From Smallanthus sonchifolius (taxonomy: Eukaryota; Streptophyta; Magnoliopsida; Asterales; Asteraceae): a stretch of 64,000 nucleotides of DNA. The stretch lies in the NCBI GenBank assembly GCA_023525975.1, contig CM042032.1, positions 72,810,260 through 72,874,259 of the forward strand, written 5' to 3'. Of this stretch, positions 11,057 to 22,330 are shown piece by piece; position 1 is the first letter of the stretch; every line of letters starts with the position of its first letter. The translations under genes and the position numbers were made by a program. Under the pieces are notes generated by a model. The model was given only the letters and a program-made list of their open reading frames with translations. It made no database searches and was not told the origin of the DNA.

Positions 11057-13159
11057 CTGGTGTCAAATCGTTTGGTTCTATCACCATAAATATATGCTTT
11101 GCTATTTTAGGCATAACCCAAAAATATACATCCAATGCCTTTGTCACCTAATTTCCTTTTCTCGGATTCGGGTAGTCGAACTATTGCTCGACAACCCCAT
11201 ATCTGAAGGCAATGTAATGTTGGTGCTCGTTGGTTGCATAATTCATAAATAGTTTTATGATTCCTTAGACTTGGAATCATTGTGAGTATTCAACATGTTG
11301 TTAGCAATGCTTCTCCCAAAATCCGAAACTTATTCAAGAATAGGACATCATAAAATTGAACATATCCATTAGTGTATGATTTTTCCTTTCCAAAATACCA
11401 TTTTGTTATGGTGTATACGGAGCTGTAACTTGGTGAATAATGTCAACAGATTCAAAGTATCTAGGATTATGGTATTCACCGCCCCTATTCTTCCGTAGAC
11501 ATTTTGTTTTGGCTTCACATTTAAGTTCTACCTCAGTTTTATAGATTTAGTTTTTCAAGAACTTCATCTTTTGAATGCAAAAAGATATGCGTAACAATAT
11601 CGAGATTAATCTTTGATAAAAGTAGTAAACTATGTTTTCCCTTTCAAGAGAGGCTGTGATATGTATATTACACATGTCACTATGCTTTAAATCAAGAATC
11701 TTAGAAGTTCTTTGAATTTTAGGGAAATGTTGCTTTGTAATCTTAGTATGCATGCATGTTTTACATGTATGATTTTTATCTTTTAAAGTTGGGATTAGGT
11801 TAGATTAACCATATTTTGTAAACATTTAAAGTGTACGTGACCTAGTTAACTATGACAAAAGTAAGTAGAACTTGTAGGGTTTTTATTGATAGCATTCTTA
11901 GGTGAAATACTAGTCGATGCATCATTAGCATCACTAGATTCAGTCATAAGTACATCATTGACACTACTATATACAACATCTTTCACACTAAATTTGAACA
12001 TTCAATATGCATGGCATCCAAAGCCCACAAATTTTTTACCTTTTGGGAGAACGATTTTAGTTTGAATCCATATTTTTTGAGAGTTTATCCAGACACTAGG
12101 TTCTTGTGAACATCAAGGACATGTAAGACATCATTTAGAGTTAATGTATTTCTAGAAATGAACACCAAATCAAATTTTCCTTTCACTTGTGCGGTTGCAT
12201 AATTCCCATGTATATTGTTAGGTCTATAGTCTCAAAAGTCTTGAACATGGAAATGTTGTTGCACACGTGTTGGATGGCTCAAGAGTTCACTCACCATGAT
12301 TTGTCTTTTTCAAGGGAGAAAGCTCTGATATCATAGCAACAAAGTTACTACCTTTTCTTCTTTTCTTTTGTCCTTTTCGTATTGCCTTTTCTTTTTCGGT
12401 AAGCGGCTGTCTCGCTTAAAGTGTCCCGGTTTGTTACAGTTGTAACAAATCACATTTTTCTTGTTCTTTTTGAACTTACCATTTCGTTTTACAAAGAGCT
12501 TCCTCTTGCCACCAGCTTTGGAAGATTCTTATTTTCCCTCAATGTCATGAACCTTGTATTTATCATTATTTGTCTTGTTTTCCAAACGATATTGTTCTTC
12601 AACAAGAAGATGCTTTCTAAGTTCTTTCAAGGACATCTCGTCCTTTCGATTTTCCATAAAGGATGTAACTTGACAATTATGATGCAACTTGGACCGTTTC
12701 ATTCATCTACATGTTGATGTGTGTTAATAAACTAAGAATGTGTTCAATTATATATATTTGGTCCTTAATTAGATGTGAGTCAATCATTTTATAGGAATTA
12801 AATTTAGACATCGAAATTTTTATTTGTCGCGTCTTCATTGGAGTATCTTTCTTCAAGAATGTTCCACAAGACTCTTGCTATTTCAATGTTTTGATAGACG
12901 TCAAAGAGTGGATTAGACATAGCATTAAAGATGTGACCTCAGCATATGAAATCATCGTTTACGAACTTGAGACGATCAGGGGCTCATGCTACAGTTTCGG
13001 TTTCACTTTGTTCGGATATGGTTTGGTGAGAACGTAGGATATGTTGAGTGTTGCTAAGATAAATTGCATCTTCTTTTGCTAACTTTTGAAGCCTCTACAA
13101 TCGAAGCTTTCTAACTTGACTATGTCACAAGACATTTATTGCAGATTCTTGGAAGCCAT
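11057..13159 (-). pseudogene. Copia element I gag, protease and integrase remnant
   Basis: Read on the minus strand from ATG 13159-13157. The gag core has KLESFDCRGFKS, then an LKELRKHLLVEEQYRLENK segment, then a CCHC knuckle CYNCNKPGHFKRD whose final Cys is replaced. A short Lys-rich stretch and a degraded protease region follow, then GAG-pre-integrase (HSDMCNIH), and an integrase with PYTP and QNG. Stops and frameshifts are frequent in every domain, so it is long dead. The insertion of F at 11056 marks where the integrase tail breaks off; it resumes at 3996. Confidence 0.75.
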
Positions 13160-13480
13160 TAATTACTAAATTGCTTTAAGATTGTTTGTTCTGGTTATTG
13201 ATTTGTATGCTCTAGTATTTATTTACTTCAATGCGAGTTCTCTCTTTTTTAAAACTAATTTTCACCATTCGAACCTTGGAATTACGTGCTACGGTGATGG
13301 CGAATTGTCTCCCAGGATATAATGAAGTAACGTGTGTGGAATTGTTAATCGACTCTTGCACGAAAGAGAGGATAACTTGTTGGTGATTTTAGTATTATCA
13401 AGCTATTAGTATATTTGGGTTTACTTGGTGACCAAATGAGAAGTCACATTGAAACAACAAACAAGTTGGTAAGTATGGAG

Positions 13481-13485
13481 TGCAT
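13481..13485. repeat. TSD GTGCA, left copy (element J)
   Basis: GTGCA precedes the LTR start TGTGAAAACC. The second copy is at 16347-16351, directly after TTCTAACA. Confidence 0.88.
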
Positions 13486-13814
13486 GTGAAAACCGGTTAT
13501 TCGTAGCAAATCAAGCAATCGATATGAAGAATCTAGAAACAAGTAGAGTAATCAAGAAACAAGTAGAGTAATCAAGAACACATATTTAAGGTGTAACTCT
13601 CTAATGTTTATTGATATTGCGAATGAAGTACCACTCTACAAAGCTCAAATGTACAAGTATTTATAATAAGAACACAAATAAATGGATTCGTCCGAAATAC
13701 ATTTCGGTCGAAATGTATTTCGTCTGAAAACGATTTCGAACGAAAAAGATTTCGGACGAAATTCTTCCGTCTTCAGACTGTTTTATATGCGATGGCCTAA
13801 AACTAGTTCCAACA
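13486..13814 (-). repeat. 3' LTR of element J
   Basis: 329 bp, from TGTGAAAACC to GTTCCAACA, paired with 16017-16346. Around 13690-13765 it carries five or six TTTCGNNCGAAA-like palindromes. Confidence 0.88.
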
Positions 13815-14086
13815 ATCTCCCCCTAGGCCATTGCATATCAAAACACAAGAATTTTGCCAAGCTCCCCCATACACTTTGCATCATCAAAGTTGGATCTTGG
13901 ACTCGAATCTTTAACTCTCCAAACTTGTCTTGGTTTTGCTTTGTCTTTCCAATCTTGTTCCCGTTTCGACATATTGTATGTCTAAAACGTCTTCAACCTA
14001 TTAAAAACTTTAATAAACTTTTCTTGAAACTTTCTCTGAGGTTGAGAAACGATCTTCTGTTTGGGAGACTTGTGTTTCTTGATGCA

Positions 14087-15474
14087 TCAATCTCTTGATA
14101 AATGACCTTGCCTTCCACAACTTAAACATTTCTTCAAAGCGGGACATGTTCTTTGATAAGACCCTTTTCGAGATGTTGACTTGTCTTTAGACTTCTGTTC
14201 TACAACTTTTGACGTTTCTACTCCCTCTTCAACAAACATGAACGGACTAAATTTATTTGAAATGAATGGGATGGCATTAGCATTAAGTGGACTGTCTTTC
14301 TTGAACCCTGAGCCACCCTTATTGTCAAAATAATCCACACATTCTTGACTTTCTTCAGATTTGTCACTAACACAATCATCATCAGAAGTAAGATCACTTG
14401 GAATCTTCGATTCAACTTTCTTTGCTTCAGAATTTCTCTTTGGCTCCAACAAAAGATAAACATTTGACACAAATGGCTCTAGAATGTATGGTTGAGGCAT
14501 ATGTGAAAAAAAATCCATTTGTAGTAAATGGAGGAGAAACACTCTTGTATCCTATCTCGCTATTCACCTTATCATTAACTCCAGCCTCAATGTTTTCACC
14601 AATTCCTTTATATCCAAGCCCAGAAGTTACTTTGTCATGTATTTGAGCTTCAATGATTCCACTAGCCACTTTCCTATAAATGTTTATTTTATCAACTTTA
14701 ATTGTTGTATTTGCTACCTTTTCCATCTTCTCGGTCAACAATTTATTTTCTGTTTATCTTTTAGCAATCAACAGTTGAATTTCATAATTCTTTCTCTTTA
14801 ACTGAATCTTCACATGAGAATTTTCTTTGACACAGTCATCAATTTTCCTTTTATACTCATTCTCACGATCTTTTAGAATCTTGTTCGTAGTATGTGCATG
14901 ATTCAATGCATCCATCAGAAGTTAATTTCGTTTCTTGTAATCATCAATTTTCTCAAAACATTCCACATAACACATGTTTTCGTTGAGCAGTTCAGAATAA
15001 TCTTTAAGTTCCTGTGATTCTTTCACTACTTCAGCAACCAAATCGGATTCTATGTGTTTACAATTTCCTTGAAAATCATAACCATATCCACATTTGATCA
15101 CTTTTCTGTCCTTATCCGCTTTGAGTGCATCCAACTGTAACTTTGCACACAAATCCGCTAATGTGTTACATTTTAGTCCTTTATTTCTGATGTAGAGTTT
15201 ATACATCATCCATTCATGTGGTTGAGCATTGAGAAAATTATCAATGAATTCTGATTTGTCATATTCAATATTAACATCCTTCAGATCATTTAGATACTGG
15301 TCTGTCAAGATTATCTTTTAGCACGTGCGAACACGTGATATCTTTTCTTTAATGTGTCTTTTTTTGCTTGTCTTTTCTTATTTTCCTTATTTTCATATAA
15401 TGATTTAACAAGATCTGGATGAACATACCTAGTCCATTTACAAAGACTTTATGCACATACCCTTCGTCAGCCAT
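14087..15474 (-). pseudogene. Gag remnant of element J
   Basis: On the minus strand the leader ends at an ATG (15474-15472) opening a short frame MADEGYVHKVFVNGLG that soon stops. A 128-codon open stretch (15308-14922) carries the gag core, with FLNAQPHEWMMYKL, KGLKCNTLADLCAKLQ and a Lys/Glu-rich tail. A later open stretch (14542-14087) has an acidic linker and ends in CLSCGRQGHLSRD, a CCHC knuckle cut by a stop just before its last Cys. Frames change between the parts. The order fits a copia gag with an extended linker. Confidence 0.65.
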
Positions 15475-16016
15475 TGAGAATTCCTTTTTTTTAAAATTTT
15501 TTTAACTAACTCATTTTTTCATAATCCACGCCAAGCATAGCTCTAAACATCCTCCAAAACTTTCGACAAAGAAAAATTTTCCCGCCAGTCACTTTTTTTT
15601 TACTCAATCACACTTTTCGAACGAAAACGTTTTCGGACGAAAAAGATTTCGAACAAGAGATTTCGAACCAAACTTGAGATTTCGATCAAAATATTTCGAT
15701 CGAAAACTTTTTCGATCAAAATATTTCTATCGAAAACTTTTTTGATCGAAAAGGTTTTCGGACCCTTCATGCAGTGATTTCGGATGATTCAACTGAAACT
15801 CGTGAAATCCCGACCTCCAACTCCCAAACGTCAAATTAAGCCTAGAATATCATTCCAAACTTCATCTCCATTGTTGCACATGCTAAATAGTAAAAAATGG
15901 CGCTGAAAACAATTCAATTTGATAAGTTTTGAATTTTGAAAAGTTGAGAACTTGAAGAACGCTTGAAAATCGCTACAAATCCCCCCGAATCAAGCTCCGA
16001 AAGTTTTGATACCACT

Positions 16017-16346
16017 TGTAATTCTCTGTTATTCGTAGTAGATTCAATCTAGAAATAAACAGAGTATCAAGAAACGAAGATCAAATCAAGAACACATACT
16101 TAAGGTGTAACTCTCCGATGTTTATTGATATTATAAATGAAGTCCCACTCTACAAAGCTCAAATGTACAAGTATTTATACTAAGAAGACAAAGAAATGGA
16201 TTCGTCCGAAATACATTTCGGTCGAACTGTATTTCGTCCGAAAACGATTTTGAATGAAAAAGATTTCAGACGAAATCTTTTAACTACAAAGAATTCTTCT
16301 GTCTCCAAACTGTTTTATATGTGATGGCCTAAAATTAGTTCTAACA
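16017..16346 (-). repeat. 5' LTR of element J
   Basis: 330 bp, from TGTAATTCTC to AGTTCTAACA, next to the primer site at 16003-16014 and followed by TSD GTGCA. Confidence 0.88.
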
Positions 16347-16351
16347 GTGCA

Positions 16352-17394
16352 CACTTGTTTGATGATCTTATGACTTCTAGTGCTAAAGACCTTGTTGTGT
16401 CAAGGGGCGAAGCCCACTGAACAACGGGGGTCTGGGGTCAACGCCTCGGGTTAGCAGGGTCCTAGGGGCGGCAACCCCTAGTGGGGTCCAAGGGGCAACG
16501 CCCCTGGCTGGGGTTAAGCTTGAAAAATATTTTATTTTGCATGTTTTGTTACGCATGAAAAACTGAGTTTGGAAGTGAAAACTGCTGAAAAATATACGAA
16601 TTTTCTAAATTGTGAATTTGATCATTGTATGATATACAAATTTTCTAAATTTAGTGATTGACGAAAATGAGTTAGATGATTAATATTAATCTGGATATTT
16701 TTATTTTAATATTTGTTAGATAACTTATATGATTAATGTTTATTATTAATAAAAGACGATTTCGTGTATCATGAAGTTCTAAATTAATCAATGTTATAAC
16801 TAAAGTACCGATTAAATCACTAAAAAAATACTTGCGAATACTTTATGTAGTCTGGATATTCTGAGAGTCGTGCAACACTTTCAGATTAAAACAATTTGAT
16901 GGTTTCTTCGAATTTTCCAACCGAATAAAACTCCGAAAATTAGAAGATAAATATATGTTTTTGAATAATTTCATGAACCAGAGTATGACCAAAAGACATT
17001 TTCGTATTCAAAATTGGAGGGAAAATCCAGTAACTACTATCAAGCAGTTATTTTTAAAATTCAATTTTAAAAAATTTTTGTGCCATTTTAGAAAACGAAA
17101 ATTCAATGCAAAAAAACCATAAATTAAACTTATGATAAATTTCTAATGAAGCAATATTTGTCAAAATAAAAGTAACAGCTCGACCCACCCACGGGTTCTA
17201 CCCCTTGGACCCCGCTTCCAGTGGCGCTCCCCAGACCCCAGCTATAAACTCAAACATGCATGCAATCCGCGCCTCATGACTTGTTTGATGAATATTATGA
17301 TTCACTTGGTTAAAAACTCAATCCAATTACACTAAAATAGCCAACAATTTAATTGCCAAATTTTGATCCAGTTACAAGAATACTTAAATTTTCT
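16352..17394. other. Probable LTR remainder of copia I and unassigned AT-rich DNA
   Basis: The stretch 16352-16520 holds the GGGGCGAAGCCC / GGTCTGGGGTC-type palindromic block common in copia LTRs and continues the LTR of element I past the J insertion. A similar but inverted G/C-rich block lies near 17180-17235, followed by a second copy of the CTTGTTTGATGA phrase near 17281. Between them is AT-rich DNA in which I see no gene. Confidence 0.45.
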
Positions 17395-17678
17395 TTCTTT
17401 GACATGTTTGGTTGGCTAAGAAAAGAAATTGAAATTGGAATTAATTCCAACAAAATTCATCAACTAATCGAATTCAAAATCCCTCCCCATTTCAATGGAA
17501 TTCAGAATCTCTCACCATTTTAATAAGTAATTTTGTCTTTTACGTATTTTTACATTACAATTCCATTAACAAATATGCTAACCAAACACATTATGGCTTT
17601 CAAAGGAATTCTTTAAATTCCAAATCCAATTCCGGTTCAAATTCAAATTCCAACGAATTTCACGAACCAAACGTCCCC
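17395..17678. mobile_element. MITE-like element with imperfect terminal inverted repeats
   Basis: The left end (GTTTGGTTGGC... near 17406) and the reverse complement of the right end (GGGGACGTTTGGTTCGTG) share GTTTGGTT followed by AAATT and TTGGAATT phrases. The roughly 280-bp interior is non-coding and rich in GAATTC/AATTCC. The exact termini and any TSD are unclear. Confidence 0.5.
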
Positions 17679-18303
17679 AGAGCATTTACCATCGTAGATG
17701 TTTCTGAAAGTTTTTAAATTTATATGTCATAAATTTTTTATTTTAAAACTTCTCTTTATTATCCATAAACCTTTTAAATACTTCAAATAAAATATTGAAT
17801 ATTTCTCATATCACTCACTAATCACCTCACTATAAAAAACTCAATATTTTTAATAAGCCAAGTATAATATATGCTCTAGAATTTATGTATTACTTTATGG
17901 TTTCTTTTTTCAAACGAGGGAAGAGTTGACCACTTGGAGACAGAAAACATGGTCACTATTTTAAAATCGAAATATTAATTTATGCATCCATGCATAATGT
18001 ATTATTATGCATGCTTTGCTTGGTTGCTAAGAATTTTGATTGCGCCAATGATTATGGTTTTTAATCATTAAGTTTAGTGGTTTTTTTAATCTTAAACCAT
18101 AGCTTACTCCTCAATCTTGTTTCTTATGCAGTGTAAATTCATGAACACAATAAATATTGTGTTTCGAAAGTTTTATATTTACCTTTTATAATTTATTTTG
18201 TTGGATTTGGGAACATCAAGAATTTTGTTATAGTGAAAATGTGTTATGAATTATACAGAAACTATGAGTGAATATTAATAAAAGTATAATAAATATTTTA
18301 AGC
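17679..18303. other. AT-rich stretch, no feature seen
   Basis: AT-rich DNA without a convincing reading frame, RNA gene or repeat boundary. Confidence 0.6.
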
Positions 18304-18665
18304 GTCAGATATTATCTGATAAGATGATCATGTTTATCATCAAACTATAATGTACTGTCCTCATTTGATTAAGAAGACTGTGATCATAGTTTGAACTTGA
18401 TGCCATGATAGTATTGTATCTTTAAATAAGAATTTCGTCTTGATAGAGTTAAGCATGTAAGGTTTATATAGATATATACACAATGTCAGATATTATCTGA
18501 TAAGACGATCATGTTTATCATCAAACTATGATGTACCGTCCTTATTTGATTAAAAAGACGGTGATCATAGCTTGAACTTGATGACATGGTAGTATTGCAT
18601 CTTTGAATAAGAATTTTCGTCTTGATAGAGTTTAGCATGTAAGATTTATATTGATATAGACACAA
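18304..18665. repeat. 181-bp tandem repeat (two units) with internal hairpins
   Basis: Units start at 18304 and 18485 with GTCAGATATTATCTGATAAG, so the period is 181 bp with scattered substitutions. Each unit has the short palindrome CAGATA-TT-ATCTG and a longer inverted repeat. In unit 2 the arms are 18522-18540 and 18557-18574, with a 16-nt AT-rich loop. No terminal TSD was identified. Confidence 0.85.
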
Positions 18666-20094
18666 TGCTACATGTGAAGTAAAAGAAAATGATCAAACAA
18701 GCTTTAAAGACTGTTTAGTTGAACTTTTAACAATGTTGTGTCGAACACAATCACATTGTTACTTTTTTCAGTTATTGCCTCCAAAAATTTTATGTTGATA
18801 ATTTTCTTACAACGTTATTCAACAAGCATGGATTTTAGTTTTTTCAACATGGTTTTAAACTCGCCCTTTCAATAATAAGACGATGACACTTGGAAAAATC
18901 ATGATAAGGATAGAAAAAGGAAAATGTTAAGATCTGGCCAAAAATTACCATCTTATTATTAGAAAGATTGTTAAAATAACATATTATTACAACTTTCACA
19001 TATTCAAAGTAATCACTACATGCTAACGTTCTTACTCGCACTCCCATCAACGTAAAACCAATGTTTTGAAAGCCATACCGACTATAGAATCAACAACTAT
19101 TCACCGGTCCAACCATTTGGCTGAGGCTCAAAAGTTGATCAACAAACAAAGAAAGAAAGCATACATCAGTGATTTCTCATCGGTTTTACCCTGGTTTTCC
19201 TCGGTTTCTATTGTTTGCTCAAATTCGACAATGTGTCTTACCCATTAACTTATAACTGATTAGAGACCATGGTTTCAAAACATAATGTAAACTAATTTAC
19301 TACTAACTTAGAATAAATTTTAACTTGGACTATTGCAAAAACAAAAAGACAAATATTGTTCCATGTGAAGATTCTAATGTTGACATTTGAGTGATGAATT
19401 AGGCCTACATTTCCAAAGTCACACATGAATGGTTAAACCAAAAAGGCACAAATCTTTGAAATTAGTGAGTAGATTGGGGCCCTTTTGATTATGTAATAGG
19501 TCTCCTGGCATCCACTCGTTTTGTTTGATTGATTATTAGCGACCCTTTTTTCCTGTTCATACCTTCTTTTTCTGTTTGGAAAGTGACAAAATCAACACTA
19601 TTGCTTTAAAGTAATATAATAATATATGTGTGTCTAGTTTTTAATTTAGAAGTAGCATTTTAAATATTCTTAAATAGTAACAGGTATAACTAAATTAAGC
19701 AACAACTAGAAATTAAACAGGAGCGATGCGACGGGTTTGCGAACTACGTTACGCGTGATGCGACGGTAACATTAACGTGACTAAGTAAATAAAAGATATG
19801 TATAAAGTTGCCGCGACTTAGTTTTGGAGATCGAGAAACAGATAAATTTTGTCGCGAATATGAGTTAATTATAACATTGAAAAAACAAATTCGTTAAAAA
19901 AGTTAGTAACAAAATAAAAAAAAATACAAATAAAAAAATTAATTTTTACAAATGAATATAAAAAGTAAAAGAAAAAAAACGAAAAAACCCGGCTTTTCAC
20001 ACCCTAGACTCGAACCTGTGTCGGCGGGTTTAGCAGAGTTATTATAGAAAAATCAAATCAGTAAAAAATACTTAGTTAAAATGTATCTTATATA
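18666..20094. other. AT-rich stretch, no gene seen
   Basis: Only short chance reading frames are present. Near 19725-19770 the phrase GATGCGACGG occurs twice around GTTACGCGTGATG, and a C-rich phrase near 20000 (CCCTAGACTCGAACC) resembles the T-arm-like segments in the LTRs. I cannot assign either to a family. Confidence 0.5.
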
Positions 20095-20332
20095 TATTAC
20101 AGGTGTAAACTTGATAGTATCGATGTTTGAGTTGTAGAGTTGAAAATTTTGTGGAGGCCTAAACTTGAAATTTTAGAAACTTGAGGGATATATTTGAAAA
20201 TTTTGAAAGATGGGGGGTATTATTTAAAAATGTAGAAAAATGAGGGGTGTATATGAAAAAAATTAGAAAAATCAAATCAATAAAAAATATTGTGTTAACA
20301 GCGTATATTATATATATACATATATATATATA

Positions 20333-20891
20333 GGGGACGGTTCCACTAAGAATTAGTTTTTCGCTAAGAAATCATAAAAAGTGGGTCAAATGAACTCTGA
20401 TTGAGCTCATTCCGGCGGCGTTGCAACCGTCTCATCGAACCCTAACAAGGGCTCAAAAACCTAAACCCCCTCCACTCGCACCCCCAAAAACTTAAACCCC
20501 CCTCCAACCATACCCCGAAAAACCTAAAACCCTCACCCCTACCCCCCAAAAACCTAAACCCCCCACCCCCCCTCCCAAAAAAAACCTAAACCCACCCCCC
20601 ACTCACCAACAAAAACCTAAACCCCCCACCCCCAGCAAAAAAAAAAACCAAAAACATAAAATCTAAACCCTAAAAGCTAAACCCTAAGGCTAAACATACG
20701 GCTAAAACCCTAAATTCAAACGTAAAATCTAAACCTTAAAAGGTAAACCCTAAAATTTAATATGGTAGAGTTCGACGAGACGGTTCCAACGCCGCTGAAA
20801 TTAGCTCAATCGGAGTTCGTTTGGTATCGTTTCTTAAGGTTTTTGTCATTTCTTAGATTTGTTAACGAAAGAGTACTTCTTATTTGATTCC

Positions 20892-20893
<2 letters not shown>
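20333..20893. mobile_element. Foldback element bounded by (TA)n
   Basis: Starts GGGGACGG and ends GATTCCCC, and is flanked on both sides by TA repeats. Subterminal segments are inverted copies: GAACTCTGATTGAGCTCA with GGCGGCGTTGCAACCGTCTC on the left corresponds to the reverse complement at about 20770-20822 on the right. The centre is C/A-rich with irregular AACCCTAAA-like phrases. There is no ORF. The TA flanks suggest targeting of TA microsatellites, as reported for Micron-type elements; membership in that group is not shown. Confidence 0.65.

Positions 20894-20894
<1 letters not shown>

Positions 20895-20925
<31 letters not shown>
20895..20925. repeat. (TA)n microsatellite
   Basis: About fifteen TA units directly after the right end of the foldback element at 20333-20893. 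Confidence 0.9.
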
Positions 20926-20929
<4 letters not shown>

Positions 20930-21440
20930 TATGTAAACTTGAGAGTATAGATATTTGAGTGGTAGAGTTGAAAATTTTATGGAGGGGTAAACTTGAAACT
21001 TTAGAAACTTGAGGGATATATTTGAAAATTTAGAAAGATGTGGGGTATTATTTGAAAATGTAGAAAGTTGTGGGGTGTATATAAAAAAAAATAACCGACA
21101 TTGCATTGAGTGGTAGAGTTGAAAATTTTTTAGAGGGGTAAACTTGAAACTTTAGAAACTTAAGTAATATATTTGAAAATTTAGAAAGAAGTGTGGTTTT
21201 ATTTGAAAATGTAGAAACTTGAGGGGTGTATGTGAAAAAAAATATACAAAAATCAAACCAGTAAAAAATACTGAGTTAACAGCGTATATTATATATATTA
21301 CATGCGTAAATCTGAAAATATAGATATTTGAGTGGTACAGTTAAAAATTTAGTGGAGTCCTAAATTTGAAACTTTAGAAAGTTAAGAAATATATTTAAAA
21401 ATTTAAAAAAAATATAGAAAGTTGTAAGATGTATATGAAA

Positions 21441-22330
21441 AAAAACAAAAGACATTGCAAACTTTGTAATAGTAGAATATATATATACATATATATATAT
21501 ATTGAAAATAAATAATAATCGTCCGAAATGATGTTTTGATTTTTAAATATATTTAAGAAAAATATAAACTGGTCAAGCACTATTCACCAATAAGAGGGTT
21601 CACGGTTTGATTTAAATGCGTGAAACCGTTCAAAATGGTCATCGGTTTGGTTTCGCGATCGGTTTTTCTTTAACTTTTGATCGGTCGATTTTCAAAATTT
21701 CAAACCGTAGCGAAAGGTTTGGTTTACGGTTTATACCAAAAACCGGTCACATAAAACTAGACCGGACCGTGAAATTAATATATATTTTATTTTTATAGAT
21801 ATGTTATATTAGGTATAATTAATTAATTATTTTCTACATTTAATCTTAATTGATTTATAGTTTAAAACCAATGAATGGGTTAAGTGAGGTTTGGGTGACG
21901 TGTATGTTGGACCACTGCATTTTTGTACAGTCACTTATTTATTCAACATTTTTTAGATATCAATTTTTGTACAACAAATATGCAAATGGATTAAGGTTTA
22001 TTAAGATCATAATGAGATTAGTTAAAATCCCTCACATATGAAATTAGTTTAGCACTAGGCATGGACATAAAAGGAATTCTTAAAAAGAAACAAAGTGTTC
22101 ATTACAAAAATGAGTAGAAACCGTGAAAGCAAACCACATTTTTTTTATATAATCCGTGTCTTATTTGAGACAACTTTAGAAAGACCCAATGAGCTCAAAC
22201 CATTAGTAACGGATCGGTTTAGTTTTAAAATTCAATGGTTCGGTTTCGGTTTTCGATAATAAAAAACTGTTACTAACAGTTTGGCTCACGATTTGAACTG
22301 AAAACCGGACCATAAACACCCCTATTCAGC
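21441..22330. other. Possible hAT-like non-autonomous element, AT-rich
   Basis: Left and right parts both carry GGTTTGGTTT/GGTTCGGTTT phrases. The right end, reverse-complemented, reads GGGGTGTTTATGGTCCGG, a terminus style common in plant hAT-like MITEs. I did not find a matching left terminus or TSD, and the short frames inside are not convincing genes. Confidence 0.3.

Larger units (their letters stand above)
13486..16346 (-). mobile_element. Gag-only copia-like LTR element J, complete
   Basis: A 2861-bp minus-strand LTR element with short LTRs (13486-13814 and 16017-16346), a primer site TGGTATCAAAAC at 16003-16014, a polypurine tract at 13815-13823 (CTAGGGGGA on the minus strand) and TSD GTGCA. 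The 2.2-kb internal region has only a decayed gag reading frame ending at a CCHC knuckle about 270 bp before the polypurine tract. No protease, integrase or RT is visible. It sits inside the probable 5' LTR of copia element I. Both the LTR and the leader are rich in TTTCG-NN-CGAAA palindromes. Confidence 0.85.
3736..17300 (-). mobile_element. Ty1/copia element I, decayed and split by F(G) and J
   Basis: A minus-strand copia element, Tork-like by motif. Its own sequence occupies roughly 3736-3996, 11057-13485 and 16352 to about 17300; the rest is inserted DNA. Across the F insertion the integrase tail reads in one frame (LTPVNFIIESRD spans the TSD GTTAA). Its 5' LTR seems to start near 13378 at TGTTGGTGATTTTAG, next to a degraded primer site, and to continue after J at 16352 into a block rich in GGGGCGAAGCCC-like palindromes. 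The left end is truncated next to the poly(A) at 3727. The right boundary is uncertain and no terminal TSD was found. Confidence 0.6.
20095..21440. repeat. Decayed tandem block of ~160-200-bp units, interrupted by a foldback element
   Basis: Four related segments (about 20103-20290, 20930-21090, 21104-21300, 21303-21440) share phrases such as GAGTGGTAGAGTTGAAAATTT, TAGAAACTTGAGGGATATAT and ATTTGAAAATGTAGAAA. The first is separated from the others by the foldback element at 20333-20893. The long minus-strand Phe/Leu/Tyr-rich frames here are shadows of the repeat. Confidence 0.7.

Noticed and set aside
12315..12335. A primer-binding-site-like GCTCTGATATCA at about 12322.
   Set aside because: It lies inside the copia I protease region and no LTR end follows.
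20640..20760. Telomere-like AACCCTAAA phrases.
   Set aside because: Spacing and sequence are irregular and they are confined to the interior of a foldback element; not an interstitial telomere array.
20846..21580. Phe/Tyr/Ile-rich minus-strand ORFs.
   Set aside because: They are translations of TA microsatellites and decayed tandem repeats.
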